64,000 nt of DNA, from the NCBI GenBank assembly GCA_902729315.2, contig LR746265.1, forward strand, positions 1,840,892 through 1,904,891, written 5' to 3'. Every line of letters begins with the position of its first letter. Within the stretch, counting starts at the first letter, position 1. The notes below the pieces were generated by a model. That model was not told the origin of the DNA. It searched no databases and saw only the letters and a list, made by a program, of their open reading frames with translations. Below are positions 26,264 to 40,399 of this stretch, one piece after another. The DNA is from Spirodela intermedia. Its lineage: Eukaryota > Streptophyta > Magnoliopsida > Alismatales > Araceae. The position numbers were made by a program, and so were the translations under genes.

Positions 26264-28984
26264 ATGGAAGCTGGTAAAAACAGTAGCTTGCTAGAACACG
26301 ATCGCATCCCCCCAGGTGCAATCTTCATGTCAAACCGCACAACAAAGAAAGAATGCTTCAGACTCAAACTTTTTGGACTCCCATCTTCTCATGCAAGTTT
26401 TGTAAGAAAGATCAACGTTGGCATGATTTTGTTTCTGTTTGAGTATGAAGAAAGAAAGTTGTATGGGGTATTTGAAGCAACATCAGATGGTTCTACGGGC
26501 ATTATTCCTACAGCATTCGTCACATCGGGAAAAGAGTTCTCTGCTCAGGTAAAATGGCTTGATTAATTTTGACAGGCCATATTAGCCATTTAACTGTTCA
26601 AGTGGACATGTTAATGGATTGTCGTATATCTTTTCTGCTCCAGGTTCGTTTCCGGACGATCTGGTATTGTAATCCTTTGCCTGAAACTGAATTTCGTGAC
26701 GCAATCAAGGAAAATTATTATGCACCTAAAAAGTTCCACTTTCAGCTATCAGAAACACAGGTCTGGGATGTCTTTTTTACTTTAACATCAAGCAATAGAA
26801 TATTTGATTTATCTTCAAATACCTGATTCTTAGCGATTAGCGTCTCAATGTAGAACATTTGTTTCCCTTGGTTTGCAGGTCTGCAAATTATTATGTTTGT
26901 TTGATTCAAAGAAGACTAAAATCCAGCAGTTTTACCGTGGAGGCAGCAACCTCACGTTGGAGTTTAGATATTGGGGGACGAGCGATAGTGAAAAACGTAA
27001 AAATATGTTTAGAAAATATGAACTTACAAAAGAAAGCAATGCAGAGTTAGGCATGTACCCTGATTTACCTGCTACTAGTCTCCATCACGTTATGCGCCAT
27101 CAGAGGTATTCGCTGCCCGCAGGCAGTTCAGGTGTAGCCTCTGAAACTGCATTACAGCCAGCTGTTTCTGCCTTAGAAGAATCAAAACTCCCAGATCTTA
27201 TTAATCCTACATCCAGAGACACTCTTGCTTCCGGTAAATATCTTACTACCAGTCAAGATCATTATTCTTATCGACTTTCTCCTTACCTGCAAGGGAGGAG
27301 GTCACCCGTGAACACAGGCATGGACAATGCTTCTGTTGATGCAGTTGATTCTTACCCTACTGGCTCTCATTTAAGTTACCCTTTCCCTAGAGATCACTAT
27401 TCTATTTCTCAACCAGATCGTGGGCATTTGACCTCATCCTACAAAGATATTCAGAATAGAGTGAGCACCAATAGCCTCCAGGATTCTACATCTCGAAATT
27501 TTCTGAGTAGAGTGGGCGAAATTGATCTCCCATCATACCAAGACTTTAATGATCCTGGTAACCCTGAAATTTTATACTCGAACCGAGGAGGTTACATGAA
27601 CAGGGATGTAAGTACACGTGCCCATGTTCTAGCTAGGCCTGAACTGCTCACTTATAACCTGACATCTCTAGCCAATGACCATTCAGAAGGGCCTAAATCT
27701 TTGGAACCTGACCCTTATGGCACTATCCCTCGTTATCGATATGAGCAAAGTGGTTTGAAGGTGTCAAAATCGTGGTTCCATGGCAGTCAAGAGAGGGGTC
27801 TCTCGCGAATCCAATATGGTGGTGACTTTTCAGAGCATCAGTATGAAGGCTCGGGCTCTCATCAACTGAACGAGGATGATGAATACTATCACGTAGCTGC
27901 AAGCTCCAGACTTCATCTAGAGAGCCATGAGAAGAGAACCAGTGTATTTTCACGTCTGTCTGGGCCAAGAAAATCTTCTGTGGAGAAAACTGTGACTTTC
28001 AAGCACAATTCGGTAGTCCTCGTTGACTGCCCAGAAAGAAAGAGAAACAGCAGGATCAAGATGACCCGAGTCTCAGATTCTAAAGAGACAGAAAGCCCCC
28101 CCCCAGCCACTTTCAAGAAGATGAAGTTAGCTCCAGATTTCAAAAAAGCGGATGGATTGCCCGATCAAACGGTTGTGTTAGATGGTGATGAACAACCGGA
28201 ACATTCAGGCGCGTCCGATCCCCAAGTAATTTCCCTTCACAATGGGGTGGCATCCTCCAGTCAAGAAGCGAATGAGACCAGCACCATTCGGCCTTTTGTA
28301 AACTTTAAAAGGAGAAGCGAGGCGCAGAGAACAGCTGCTGATCAGAGAGAAACAAGCAGCTCTTTGCAGCAAACAGGGACCGACGTCTCCCAGGCCAAGC
28401 AAAAGAGAAAGAAATTGCAGAGGCCGTCCTTAGTTGAAGAAGATCCTTCCGGCAACGACCTTGAGATGCAGAACCTTCTTGAGCCACCCCAACAGCTCTC
28501 GATTAAAGGAAAGGCCGGCGTAGCATCGACCACTGAAAGCCGGCCAAGCGTGGGCAATGAAAGCGTTCGTGCTGCAGGAGGAGAACCCCTGGATGAGCAT
28601 CTCATGAGTGCAGCTGATGATGTTCCCAAGGTTACGAGTTTAAGCGGTGGTGATGGCGCGGCCTCTGAAGGCCAGGTGAAAGGATTAGGAGAAGAAGAAT
28701 CGTCTCATCAAGGCCCTCCCTTGGTTACAGACGGCGACGGCAGCGGGAAATATGATGCATCAGAGGTAGATGCCAGTGAGGGCAAGAGACATGGAGGAGA
28801 CCATTCTGAGACCCCGTCCGGCCCGCAACGGGGAATGGCCGCCGTCCGAGGAACCCGTTCGTCCCCTCGTTTGACCAACGCTTGGCGCGTGCTGCAGGAA
28901 CGTCAGGCGGCGTCACAGCGGGTTTCGACGGCGGCACATTCTCCGGAGAGTCCGGAGCCACCGGAGAAGACGGCGGCGGTCTGA
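26264..28984 (+). CDS. DCD (development and cell death) domain protein
   Basis: Coding exons 26264-26548, 26644-26760 and 26879-28984 join in phase and give 835 residues. The N-terminal 150 residues form a DCD domain: GAIFMSNRTTKKECFRLKLF, the FGLPSSH turn, VGMILFLFEYEERKLYGVFEA, IPTAFVTSGKEFSAQV, PLPETEFRDAIKENY and a final VCKLLCLF. DCD proteins are plant-specific and several are linked to stress and cell-death responses; a role here is inferred only from the domain. The remaining roughly 680 residues have no recognised fold and look disordered, rich in Ser, Asp, Glu and Pro, with basic patches such as KQKRKKLQRP that could be nuclear localisation signals. Exon 3 (2.1 kb) is unusually long for this window. 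The gene converges on KASIII. Confidence 0.9.
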
Positions 28985-29379
28985 AATAAAGCCGAAAAAG
29001 ACGGAGACAAACATCTATCTATTTACCCATAGGACGAGGGTGACGTGGGCAAGGAACGAGACGGTGTCTGAGAATGACGCAGCTGCTTGGCCCAATTCGG
29101 CGTTTTTTGGCACGTGGGTAATCCTAGTTCGGGCATTAGATGATCCGTTTTTTATTATTATTATCATCATCGTTTCATGACTAATGGAACGTCGATGATC
29201 TGGGTTGCGATCGATCGATCACTTAGAATGCACACGTACCTGATCAATATATATGAATGGGTATACCTGATCACGTATTAGAAAATATTGCCTATATAGC
29301 CGACACAGCCCCAATGGGTAGAACTCTACCCCTCGTAATCCGCATCTCACAATGGTAGTACTAGTAGTATCCACTGACG
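28985..29379. other. Convergent intergenic spacer, DCD gene and KASIII
   Basis: No coding sequence seen. This 395-base stretch must hold both 3' untranslated regions, so transcripts may overlap. It contains TTATTATTATTATCATCATC (about 29152-29171) and a CGATCGATCGATC run near 29209. Confidence 0.6.
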
Positions 29380-29942
29380 TCATCCCCATCTCACGATGAT
29401 AGAACCCCACGTAAGGCCGGCCCCAAAGCCGGACATGGCGATGACGTCACCAGCTTTGACCTGGCCACCCCGTACGGCTTCATCCAAGGCCAGAGGTATG
29501 GAGGCGGCGCTCGTGTTCCCGTAGCTCGCCAGGTTGGAGATAATCTTATGGGAAGGGATCTGCAGGCGGTTTGCGACAGAGTCTATGATCCTCTGGTTCG
29601 CCTGCATCATTACATTCAGTCAGTCAGTCGGTCGGTCGGTCGGTCGGTCTTGGAGCGAATGGGATTCAAAGAGGGGAGTTTGGGACATGGTACCTGATGG
29701 AGGAGCAGCCAGTCGATGGTGGAAGATGGGAGGCCAGCTTCGTCCAAGGCGGCCTCGATGGACTGAGGCACACACCGGACAGCGAAGCGGAAGACCTCCT
29801 TGCCGTTCATCTTCAGGCAAGAATATGAGGGCTTCCGTGGGGGGAAGTCTGGGGCGTCGTTGCTGTCGGCGGGGAGCTCCCCCTCATCCACTATGATAGC
29901 ATTTAGGTGTCTGCAGTAGCAGTTAGACCTCTCATTAGATAC

Positions 29943-29977
<35 letters not shown>

Positions 29978-32900
29978 TTGTACTTTTCACCATGCCCATC
30001 ACTTTGAAGGTCAAACCCAAGAAACCCGTCCTCCTTTTCCGAGCAAGCCTGTAAATAGTTGCCCCACAGGAAAGAAAAAAATATCAAGATCATGATCTAT
30101 TAGGGGAGATCGAAGATTGTTCGAGGTAAGTGACCACCACAACTTAGAGCGAATCAGTCAACAGTCGGTCCGTGAAGTTGCAGGATTAGACAAGAACAAT
30201 GTAAGGAAGAGAGACCAAAAGAGGCATTTTTATTTCATATTGCATTCAAAGAGATTGGTCACTTCGTGGCATATAGCAAGAAAACAATGACCTGAGGAAA
30301 ATGATTTCTAACATACGCCCTCTCTCAGGAACCAAAAATTGATCAAGACAAGGGTGGCTGAGAGCTCTGCGACTTGATATTATCTCCGGTTCTTCAACTG
30401 TTTGACCGGAAGAATGCGCACTATCTGAGGCAGAAACCTCCCCAGATGCCCCCGTATTTTTAAAAGCTTAATCCTTGAAAAAAACAGAAACGTTGATATG
30501 TCCACACAGATCTTCAGACGTACAGACTCTGATTCTGCCGATTTGTTCGCCTTCATGAGTCACAAATCAAAACCTTCTGTTGTTTGTGTACCTCTCTCAA
30601 ACGGGCTCCCGGATGATGATCCATCGAGCGAAGTGCATGCCATTAGATTTCAAACTAGCGAACAATGAAAATAACTAGCGATGCTTGTGTGAGCGTGTGA
30701 ATACCACAAAAACTATTTTATAACTTTCCTGATTTCACTCTCCTCTCGAGCTCTGCTTGCGTGTGGTTTTGCCTGTGTGAGCATGTTCTAGGTCTTTCCT
30801 TCTAAATTCCTTGAAAAAGACCAGATCTTTCATTTCTTCATGTTACTAGGTATCTTTATTGCTAATTGATTAAACATCATAGATCAAATTTTACTGCCCC
30901 TTCGCAGTCCCCCAGCAGAGTCTCCACCGATGAGTTACATCATCCTTGATATATCAGAAGGCCTCCTTTTCTCCCAATGCCAATCCTCTGATTGATGCCC
31001 GGTCATTGATTTTTCTAGCTTTACTGATTTATTTTTTTAGTTGTACTTGGCATTTAAGAATGCAACCGATCATTTGCCTCTCAAGGTCAACCGGAGTGGG
31101 GAACAGGCTGGGATATTGCAAACTGGCCCCGCCTGATCATTTACCGATCATAAGCCTTGGTTGCCCTCAGCACATTGTTAGAATCCAGTAGAATATGGAT
31201 TTAAGAGGCCTACTATCATATTGGGTTAGTGATTCATTGAAGGCATGGGCCCATATTAGGTCTTATGGTATGCTCCCCTCACTATAACTACATCAGTGAG
31301 AAGGGGGACTGCGAATTGAAACCCTAATATTTTCCTCCTAGTTTGAAACCCAGAAAGGGGGGGAAAAAAAAAACTAAACAGAATGCACAATTAAGAGAAA
31401 AGCTTTCTTTACATACCTGCAATAACACGGCACCAGCAGCATCACCAAATAGAATGCATGTTCCTCTGTCACTCCAATCCACATACTGTGAAAGAGCATC
31501 TGATCCGATTACAAGGACATTCTGATAACCACCACCTGCATTTTCAGAAACAGTTTCAAGAATCTTGACAAGAAATATATATTTTTATTTAAACTATAAA
31601 CAAGGCTACCTTTGATGAAACGAGAGCCTGTCACCAGTCCCACAACAAAACCACTACACGCAGCAGTGATGTCAAAAGACAAAGCATTTTTGCACCCTAA
31701 CTCTCTCTGAACCTGAACGATAAATAACTGGAGTTGAGGCTCTGTTGAGGAAAACTTAGAACATGAGAAGGAATAAAGATGGAAAAATGAAGTATGGAGC
31801 AAGATTTGAAATATATGCAGCAATTTCTCGATTTAAATGTGCACAGCTCGGGCGAAATTATTTTTTTACAAAAAAATGCAACATGAACTCCAAAATGATT
31901 ATAACCCCAAAAACTTAATGGTTATAACCCCAAAGCGAGGTGCAAAAGCATCATAAGATCTAAGAAAAATCTCTTTCGGAGTTTTCATCTTGCAATTATT
32001 TTCCCATCAGACTCAACGCTTTCAATTCCTCGATAAACGAATGTGACCCTCTTTTGGAGATTTTTTTTTAGCACCTCAAGTTTATAAAGTAAGTGGAGAG
32101 TAATGTAAGCCCTTGGGTTCATTATTGAATAATATATCACGCATGGCATGTGCAACTATGCGCGATATCTTCAACTTGATAAGAAAAATGTCTCTGCATC
32201 GTCAAACCCCCTGAATGAGAGGATCAAGAACATGAATGGATGGAGAGAATAGCGCTTGTACTCAATCCTGTCCTCGAGTGATATCCTACATAGTAATTAC
32301 CGACCCATTTTTTCAGGAAGGTTCAATAGCCTGATAATTATATTATTTCAGGGCATCAACTAGATAGCCTGGTTCCCCATATAATACTATAATTGAAACC
32401 CTTAATTTGCCACTGAGAGGCATCTCCAGAAATTGAAATTTTCAGTCTCAATTTCTTTAATAGAAGACATCGAATCTACTTGCAGTGGAGGATTATAAAT
32501 TCTATAATTGTTGAAACACAAACTACAAACCCAGAGCGTTGTCATTTGAGACAATATCAAAACTGGTCATCAAAAGAATAATGCCTACGTTTATACACAG
32601 ATCTCATCTGAAAAATAGAATGACAAAAGTCGGAGATAGTCTAAGAAAAAATTATAAAAGGGAAAATTTCAGCGTTATAGGAGCATAGTGAATTTCTCAA
32701 TGTTTACTGATATTTAATACAAAATCAATCCCGTCTCCACTAAAATGCACGCTCAAAAAGTTCACAGCATACTTAAACAAAATAGATAGATGACAAAAAA
32801 TGAAGCTACAAACCAGCTGTTCATTTGAGAATGTGGTGAAGGAAGAAGGGATCGTAGCATGGATAAAAAATGTTCATTTTAACTAACTAGCATGGTGTAA

Positions 32901-34878
32901 ACTCTAGGCGGGAGACAACTAGTGAAGTGCAAATCAAAGAGAAATATCACAGAAACCCTGTGCATGAAAGTCATGCAATAGCATCAGCCACTTGCTTAAT
33001 ACGAGTATCTATATAAAAAAGCGAGATGTTTTCTCAAACGTACCCGAGCTGCATCACCAAAAAGATTTTCTGGGGTGGATGTGCACATTAGGATTAAGTC
33101 AACGTCATCAGGTGACACCTGTGCCATGCTGAGTGCTCCCTTGGCAGCATCAGAGGCCAGTTCAAACAATGTCTCTTCTCCTGTCAAAGGGCGGTTAAGA
33201 AGTACAAAAAGACCATAAGCTATGGAAGAATGCAGCGGAATGAGGATTTTATCTCCCTGACTTGGGGTCTGAACTTACCCAGCTCCACCATTGCCACCCC
33301 TTGTAGGGGCAGACCCTCAATCATGTGGGGCATTTTCTGAGTTTTAAGGACCTCAAAAATGAATCCCCCAAAGAGAAGTAGCGTCCAGTCAATAAGGACG
33401 TATCTAGGGTTCAAGAGGGCCGTCTAGGAATGATGAGAATGCAGAATCTGAAGCATATACGGCAAGTTATGCCATCCATATCGTGCCAATAGGTAATTAG
33501 AGACAAGTAGGAGGACTAAGAGATCCCAATGCGGATACCTGAAAGAACCCGACGATTACGAATCCCCGTGCGAACAGAAATCCATTCATCTGATGTTTCA
33601 ACTATTTTTGCAAGATCATCATTAGAAATCTGAAGCTTTGGCAAGGCAGAACCACAACCAACAAGCTTCGAGCCCATCCCAACAAGTCTACAAATGTATA
33701 ACAAAGGTTTAGAAAGGATTCACAAAAAATTAATGCCCATTTTCAATAAAATGGAAAATATTATTCTGGTAATGAGCACTGGAACTTGAAGATAGAGATC
33801 AACTACAAGACGACTCTTGATATTTATCACGTATATGTATACAACCATAAGCATCTATTCTCAGTCATTGAGCTATAAAAAATCCCGTCTGCTAATATTT
33901 TTCCTCAAAATTCGCAATAGAAATATCGCAACCCTCCAAAATAAAACAAACGAGAATAATGGTTTCAATGTCATGGTTAGACATCCTCATCATGTCAACA
34001 TGTTATAAATGTACGCCTGAAGGGAGTTACAAGCAGAAGTTTCATTTTGTTTCATTATTACGAATCCGAAGGAAGAAGCAATTAAAAGGGTGGAAAATTT
34101 ACATAGAAGCCATGATTCTGATTTTTCACAAGACATAGCAAATATAAACATATTCTTCACAACAGGCACTCAAAAGATACAAATCCAAGGCGCCGACAGT
34201 GATAAAAGCAGAGACTAGGCGTGAACCACTGCTGATCAATGGAGCAGAAGAAAACCAAGAAAACTGAACCCCTATATGAAAACCCCTTATTATATAGCCG
34301 AAATACAAAGAGATGATCCAACAGCTGCACATTAACTTTATCATTTTAATCATTGCCCACTGAATTCAAACATTCTTATGGGTTCAAAGAACAGGGATTC
34401 CATCCGATGGCGTCTAAGTCTCAATTAAATTCACTTCTGGGGCACGAGAGTCACACGTTTATTATTTTGGAAAGATGTAGAGGAAACAAATTCGAGTATT
34501 CATTCGCGGTCAAGGTTTCAACCATTGCGATCCCTTCTTTTCTACACACACTCAGGCGCCCGATGAAATGGTATACGATCCAAAAGGTTCCACGAAGAAA
34601 TGTGAGAACTTGCAAGAGAGAAGGACACATGCATGCAGATGGCGATGGACGAAGAAGGATATCGCAATGAGAAAGAGTGAAAAATAGGTTGGTTACCTAG
34701 GCAGACGGGATTTGGAACGAGAAGAACATTCCACGGTCGCGTCGCAACGCAGGGAGAGCATCCTCCTCGGGTTTCTGTATAACGAGAAAAACCCAGAAGG
34801 CGAGATGCTCGCAGCAGACGATTTTTCCGATCTGACGGATACTGAGGCCAGGGAGATAGCTCCGGAAGCATTGGCCAT
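29380..34878 (-). CDS. KASIII: 3-oxoacyl-[acyl-carrier-protein] synthase III, chloroplastic
   Basis: KASIII condenses acetyl-CoA with malonyl-ACP, the first step of plastid fatty acid synthesis. Eight exons on the minus strand: 34878-34697, 33687-33539, 33180-33044, 31712-31610, 31535-31417, 30048-29984, 29910-29694 and 29601-29380. Phases agree, 397 residues. The start MANASG is the same as in Arabidopsis KASIII and begins a roughly 60-residue transit peptide. Body: [25 protein letters not shown], the catalytic Cys in [38 protein letters not shown], the catalytic His in LLLHQANQRI, the catalytic Asn in [10 protein letters not shown], and the terminal [10 protein letters not shown]. Exon 6 ends with a weak donor (AA then GTACAA) next to a CT repeat, and its encoded SDGHGEKHLNA is less conserved than the rest. 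A TATAAAT on the minus strand at 34977-34983 lies 100 bases upstream. Confidence 0.96.
29616..29651. repeat. Tetranucleotide repeat in the last KASIII intron
   Basis: CAGT units change into CGGT units (three then five copies, read on the plus strand). It lies within the 92-base last intron between the exon ending at 29694 and the one starting at 29601. Confidence 0.85.
29943..29977. repeat. (AG)n tract beside the KASIII exon 6 donor
   Basis: Seventeen AG-type units with one interruption, reading CT on the KASIII sense strand. It starts about six bases beyond the 5' splice site, inside a short 73-base intron. Confidence 0.93.
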
Positions 34879-34976
34879 CCCGACCATCACCCAGCAAAGA
34901 GACGCGAGATACAAACGAGAACTACAGAGGCAGGGGATCCCCAAGAGAGAGGTGGACAGGCCAGAAATCAGTCACA

Positions 34977-34983
34977 ATTTATA
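34977..34983 (-). promoter_or_regulatory. TATA box of KASIII
   Basis: TATAAAT on the minus strand, about 100 bases upstream of the KASIII start codon at 34878, which implies a leader of roughly 70 bases. Confidence 0.55.
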
Positions 34984-35639
34984 GCAGAGAAGACCAGTCC
35001 GGGAATGGCATCCTCATCGCCGCAGAAGCACACCGGCGCCCCGAGGGTTCAGGGCAACGCTACCAAAGCTTGTTCCTGTCTCCTCCCCTCTTCTCCTTCT
35101 CTCGTCCCCGCCATTAAAGCCCCTTCCAGTCTGATGTGTAGATCCGCCTGCGAAGCCCACTGGGTGCGACTGTAGTGAGTCGACCTCGGCGATGCGGTGG
35201 CTGGACCTGAGTGGTAGTCGGCCTCTTCCAGCCTGCACGCACCCTGAAGAAACCCTGCGTCGGACGCTGTGTAGATAGGAGGAAACCACTCCCACTCTCC
35301 ATTTTTCGCGATCAAAAATGGGATGCCGCACGATTTCGATCCAACGGCTACCATATATTTCAGTCGGATATGGATATGAGTAGTCTCATGACCTTTATGA
35401 CCTTTCTCATATGCACAACTCTCCTCTCTTCTTAACCTCTATGAGCTCCGTTATGACCATTTTTTAATGATTAATAAAAATATTTATTTATTGTATTTTT
35501 ATTTCGTTAATCTTCGTGTTGTGGGCATGTCAGAATGTTTAGTTAAAATGGTTTTCCTTCGTTTTTGAACCCGCGTGAAGAGGTCGATATCAAATAAATA
35601 ATATGCAAGGGTTTATTTAAAACTTATGCAACACTATTG
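34984..35639. other. Intergenic region between KASIII and the small-protein gene
   Basis: Overlapping open frames at 35014-35354 (minus) in a GC-rich patch have no recognised domain and fall in the shared promoter zone. From 35430 on the sequence is AT-rich. Nothing else is seen. Confidence 0.5.
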
Positions 35640-35647
35640 TATATAAG
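35640..35647 (+). promoter_or_regulatory. TATA box of the small-protein gene
   Basis: TATATAAG on the plus strand, 130 bases before the candidate start codon at 35770. The spacing fits a leader of about 100 bases. Confidence 0.5.
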
Positions 35648-35769
35648 AGGCATAACTCCCCGGTCTTGGGCCGACATCTGCGAGGCTCCGATTGCTGGCT
35701 CAATTCTGGTTCGAAGCAGAGACCGCCCCATCTCCAACCCCCCGAGGAAAAATCTTCGATAAAGAAATA

Positions 35770-38513
35770 TGGTGAGTGCGGATCCTTGTTTTGCTTTCTT
35801 TCCTGTTGGATCGCATCATCTGCTCTCTGTCGCCAGTTAGGGTTTTTCCACATCGTAGACCGAATGGTAATTTTGTGGATGAATCTGAATGGGGGAAGTA
35901 CTGGAGATCGACAAAAAAAATTGTTTTCTGTCTTGACAGGTTTGTGTGGCGTGTCTGTTGCCGATCTTCCTAATCCCAGTGGTCAACGCTCTCCCGTTGC
36001 TCTTCCATTTTATCCTTGTAAGTCGCGTCGATCTCTTTACGTCATTCCTAGTGGATGTGATTTCTTAAACTGTCTCTCCAGTCTTGTTTTTCGATATGTT
36101 TATGTTTTAAATCCGCAGCGATGATCGTCGCCGTCTCTATTTGTTTCTGTCACTCGTGATTAATGACCAACATCTAGAGGAATTATGTCGTATTTTCCGC
36201 TTTTTTTAGTGCTAGTTTCATGGTTGAGCGTCTTTCAATGGATCTGATGCTTTCATTAGATACTCTTATTTTCTTCTTCTTCTTTGCGAGGAATATCATC
36301 CTGAGTATGGCACAGTGATGATGTCCTGTGTTACTGAAAATATGTAATTAATTTTGTAAAAAAGTTTGTATGGTGTGTTCTTGTCATATAAAAATATTTT
36401 TGACATTTCACTGGGATCTCATGAGTAGAATTGGAATTTCCTGGGGAGTTTAGAAAATTTATGAGGACGTTATTTTGTAGATCTTCATGCGACTTTAGGT
36501 AACATGAAGAGATCAGAATTGGTTACGTATTCTCCTCTCTGATCCCACTTAACGAAATATACCTCCCAGACTCCCACTATTCATCCCTCATCTAGAAATT
36601 TTGGCTGATCCTATTGTAATTCGAATGTACAACAAAAGTTATTATCATTTGACCTCATTTAGGCATTCTTGCTGAAAATTTCTTTCTTTTTTTTCACAAA
36701 TATCAAAATTTGGAGTCAGGAAGAATGATCCAGGAGCAGGCTCATAACGTAGTTATAAGGGAGGTGATATGGCAAGCCTATGAAAACAAAATTGCAGCTT
36801 ACAGTCGTGTCGTTGATGATTTGCTTTGGTAACACATATTAAAGATAGGATGTTTTCATGATTGATTCTTTTCTATTCTTGCACCCCGGATGTGTCAATA
36901 ATATTGTTCTAAGCTATACAAAGTGGTAATCAACATTTAACTCATTGGGTTTGTAGATTTTCAGCTAAAATTTATCACAAAGCCTCGTACTTTTCGCTTA
37001 TGTTGTTTTCAAGTGAAAGGCACTCAAGTAGTCATTATATTAGAAGGTTAAGAGACAGAAAAGTGGCATGAAAACCTTATATTAGAAGAAAATATGGTCG
37101 TTAATTAGGTTGTTCAGATCACTGTGGCAGAACTGTGAAAGTGAAAATGCCTTATAGTAGGGCCTGAGCTGTGATTGATAGAAGATCAAATTTGTGCTCT
37201 TGAATCATGTAATGAATTCAAAAGTGTGTTTGTTCTTGGGATGGTGTGATGATCCAAGAGTGTGTTCGTTCTTGGGATGATATGTTTGACATACATGCAT
37301 ATGAGAGAAAGAGAGATGGAACGTGGGTGCTTTCGTAAGGGCATAACATGCAACTTTCTTTCGGAAAAAATAGTTCCAGTCGGTAAACGTTCGAACAAGA
37401 GATAAATCCATAGCTTCCAGCGACTGAACTTAGAATAATAGATATTAACTTTAGTCGTCCTGTGGTAACGTTTATTGATTCATAAGCAGACCCCCCTGAT
37501 GCGAGATGGTCAGAAATAGGCAGACTGACTGAACAAGTAACTATTCGTTCGTAGAAATTTTCACTGCATTCTTGTCGTAGTGTATCCAACAAATGTACTA
37601 TTTCTTTTGATGAAGTCAGATTATCATCTGGTTTTTCAAGTATCACCTTTCTTTTCTTTGTCGTCATCCTTGCTTCTTTCTCCAATCACGTGATTTTCAA
37701 AATTAAGGGTGCATAATATTGTTCTTTGCATATGATTTGATCTGGAAGGATTCTTAAGACATAGAAGAAGCAACATTAGCATTTGAGCAATGTTGATTAA
37801 TTTTACTAGTTAACGGTGTCCTTTCATTTTGCAGAGCAAAATTTATGGGCTTTTTGGATGGGAATACAGGAAACCTGTGAGGACTCCCCCAACTTGTCCT
37901 TTTAGGCCTGCATCGAGCAAGAATAACCAGGTATATACGCTTTTTCGTGACTGTATGGAAATCGTGGGCATCTTGGTTGATGCTCATCTTACCTTCTTCT
38001 TTCATTTCTTAGCACTGGTGGAGTTAATATTTTTGTCTTTTGAGATGTCTGTTATCTTATGTTGACTGATGGGTAGCTTCTGTTTTAATTCGCTCTGTTT
38101 TAATAACTTGGATTTATGCTAGAGGTCTATATCTGAATTTTACTGTAAGCAGAACGTAAAAAATGCAAATTTGCTATATTCTTTTGAGATAGCGTGAGAT
38201 CTGGTAAGAGAAATAAAAGGATGCGCTGTGAAAGAAGTTAGCCATTCGATTATTCCATGCACTGATTAGGAGACAGATTCACTGATAATAGGCCTCCTTT
38301 TTAACGTGAGATAAGTGACATTATTTCTTCGATGTGAAAAGATGACATAATATCCAACTCGAAATCGTTTTCTGACTTTCAGTTGATTTTATTATACATC
38401 AAACGGCCTCACTGCTTGACGAATCTTGGCAGGGCGCCGTTGAAATCCAGAACCCCCACACTGCTGGGGAACCCACAAAGACGCCTTCACAGGAGGATAT
38501 CAAGCAGGATTGA
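35770..38513 (+). CDS. Candidate three-exon gene for a 59-residue protein of unknown function
   Basis: Not recognised. Exon 1 supplies only the ATG (35770-35772), immediately followed by a GTGAGT donor. Exon 2 is 37835-37930 (32 codons, after a TTTTGCAG acceptor and before GTATAT). Exon 3 is 38433-38513 (26 codons and TGA, after TTGGCAG). All junctions are phase 0, so the frame is continuous. The N-terminal half is aromatic and basic ([20 protein letters not shown]) with one Cys and many Pro; the C-terminal half is polar and acidic with repeated T-P/S pairs and ends EDIKQD. No signal peptide or membrane segment. A TATA box at 35640 supports transcription. Exon 1 coding only Met is a known though uncommon plant layout. 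Doubt remains because no homologue is known to me; intron 1 is 2.06 kb. Confidence 0.55.
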
Positions 38514-38737
38514 AACAAGACAACGAGGACAGGCAAAACCGCACCGCTGGAAGGAAGAAACCATATATAATCTGTGGATCCTAAAAACTCCAATCAAGGA
38601 AACACACCATCGAAACTTATATAATGTCCCAGAGACGATCCTGTGACTTCTACCAACAGCGACCATTTGACTACTACTGCATGTTCTTCAGTACTTGAAC
38701 AAAAACCTGATGCCTCGCCCTCCGCCGAAGCTTCTCT

Positions 38738-40149
<1,412 letters not shown>

Positions 40150-40313
40150 GGTTTCTTCTCTCCTCGTCCTGCCGCGGTCGCTCTGCGACGGCGCCGGATG
40201 TGAAGTAGCTCCTCTTCCCCGCCGCCCTTCGGTGGCCGGAGGCCGACGGGGTGGGCAGCATGCAGAGAACACGTCGGGAGATGTGGACGCGTGGTAGGCC
40301 GTTCGTATACGTG

Positions 40314-40358
40314 CCCCCCCCCCCCCCCCCCTCCTCTCTCTCTCTCTCTCTCTCTCTC
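40314..40358. repeat. Poly-C run followed by (CT)n, cysteine-protease upstream region
   Basis: Eighteen C residues at 40314-40331 run into TCCTCT and about twelve CT units. On the gene's sense strand this is GA followed by poly-G, 165 to 210 bases upstream of the ATG, so in the leader or core promoter. Confidence 0.95.
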
Positions 40359-40399
40359 CCTGTGAACCGGCCACTCACCCTCTGTCATACGTGATTTCA

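Noticed and set aside
35014-35354. Overlapping minus-strand frames upstream of KASIII
   Set aside because: They were considered as an upstream KASIII exon, but the MANASG start and the TATA box at 34977 make KASIII complete without them; no other homology is known to me.
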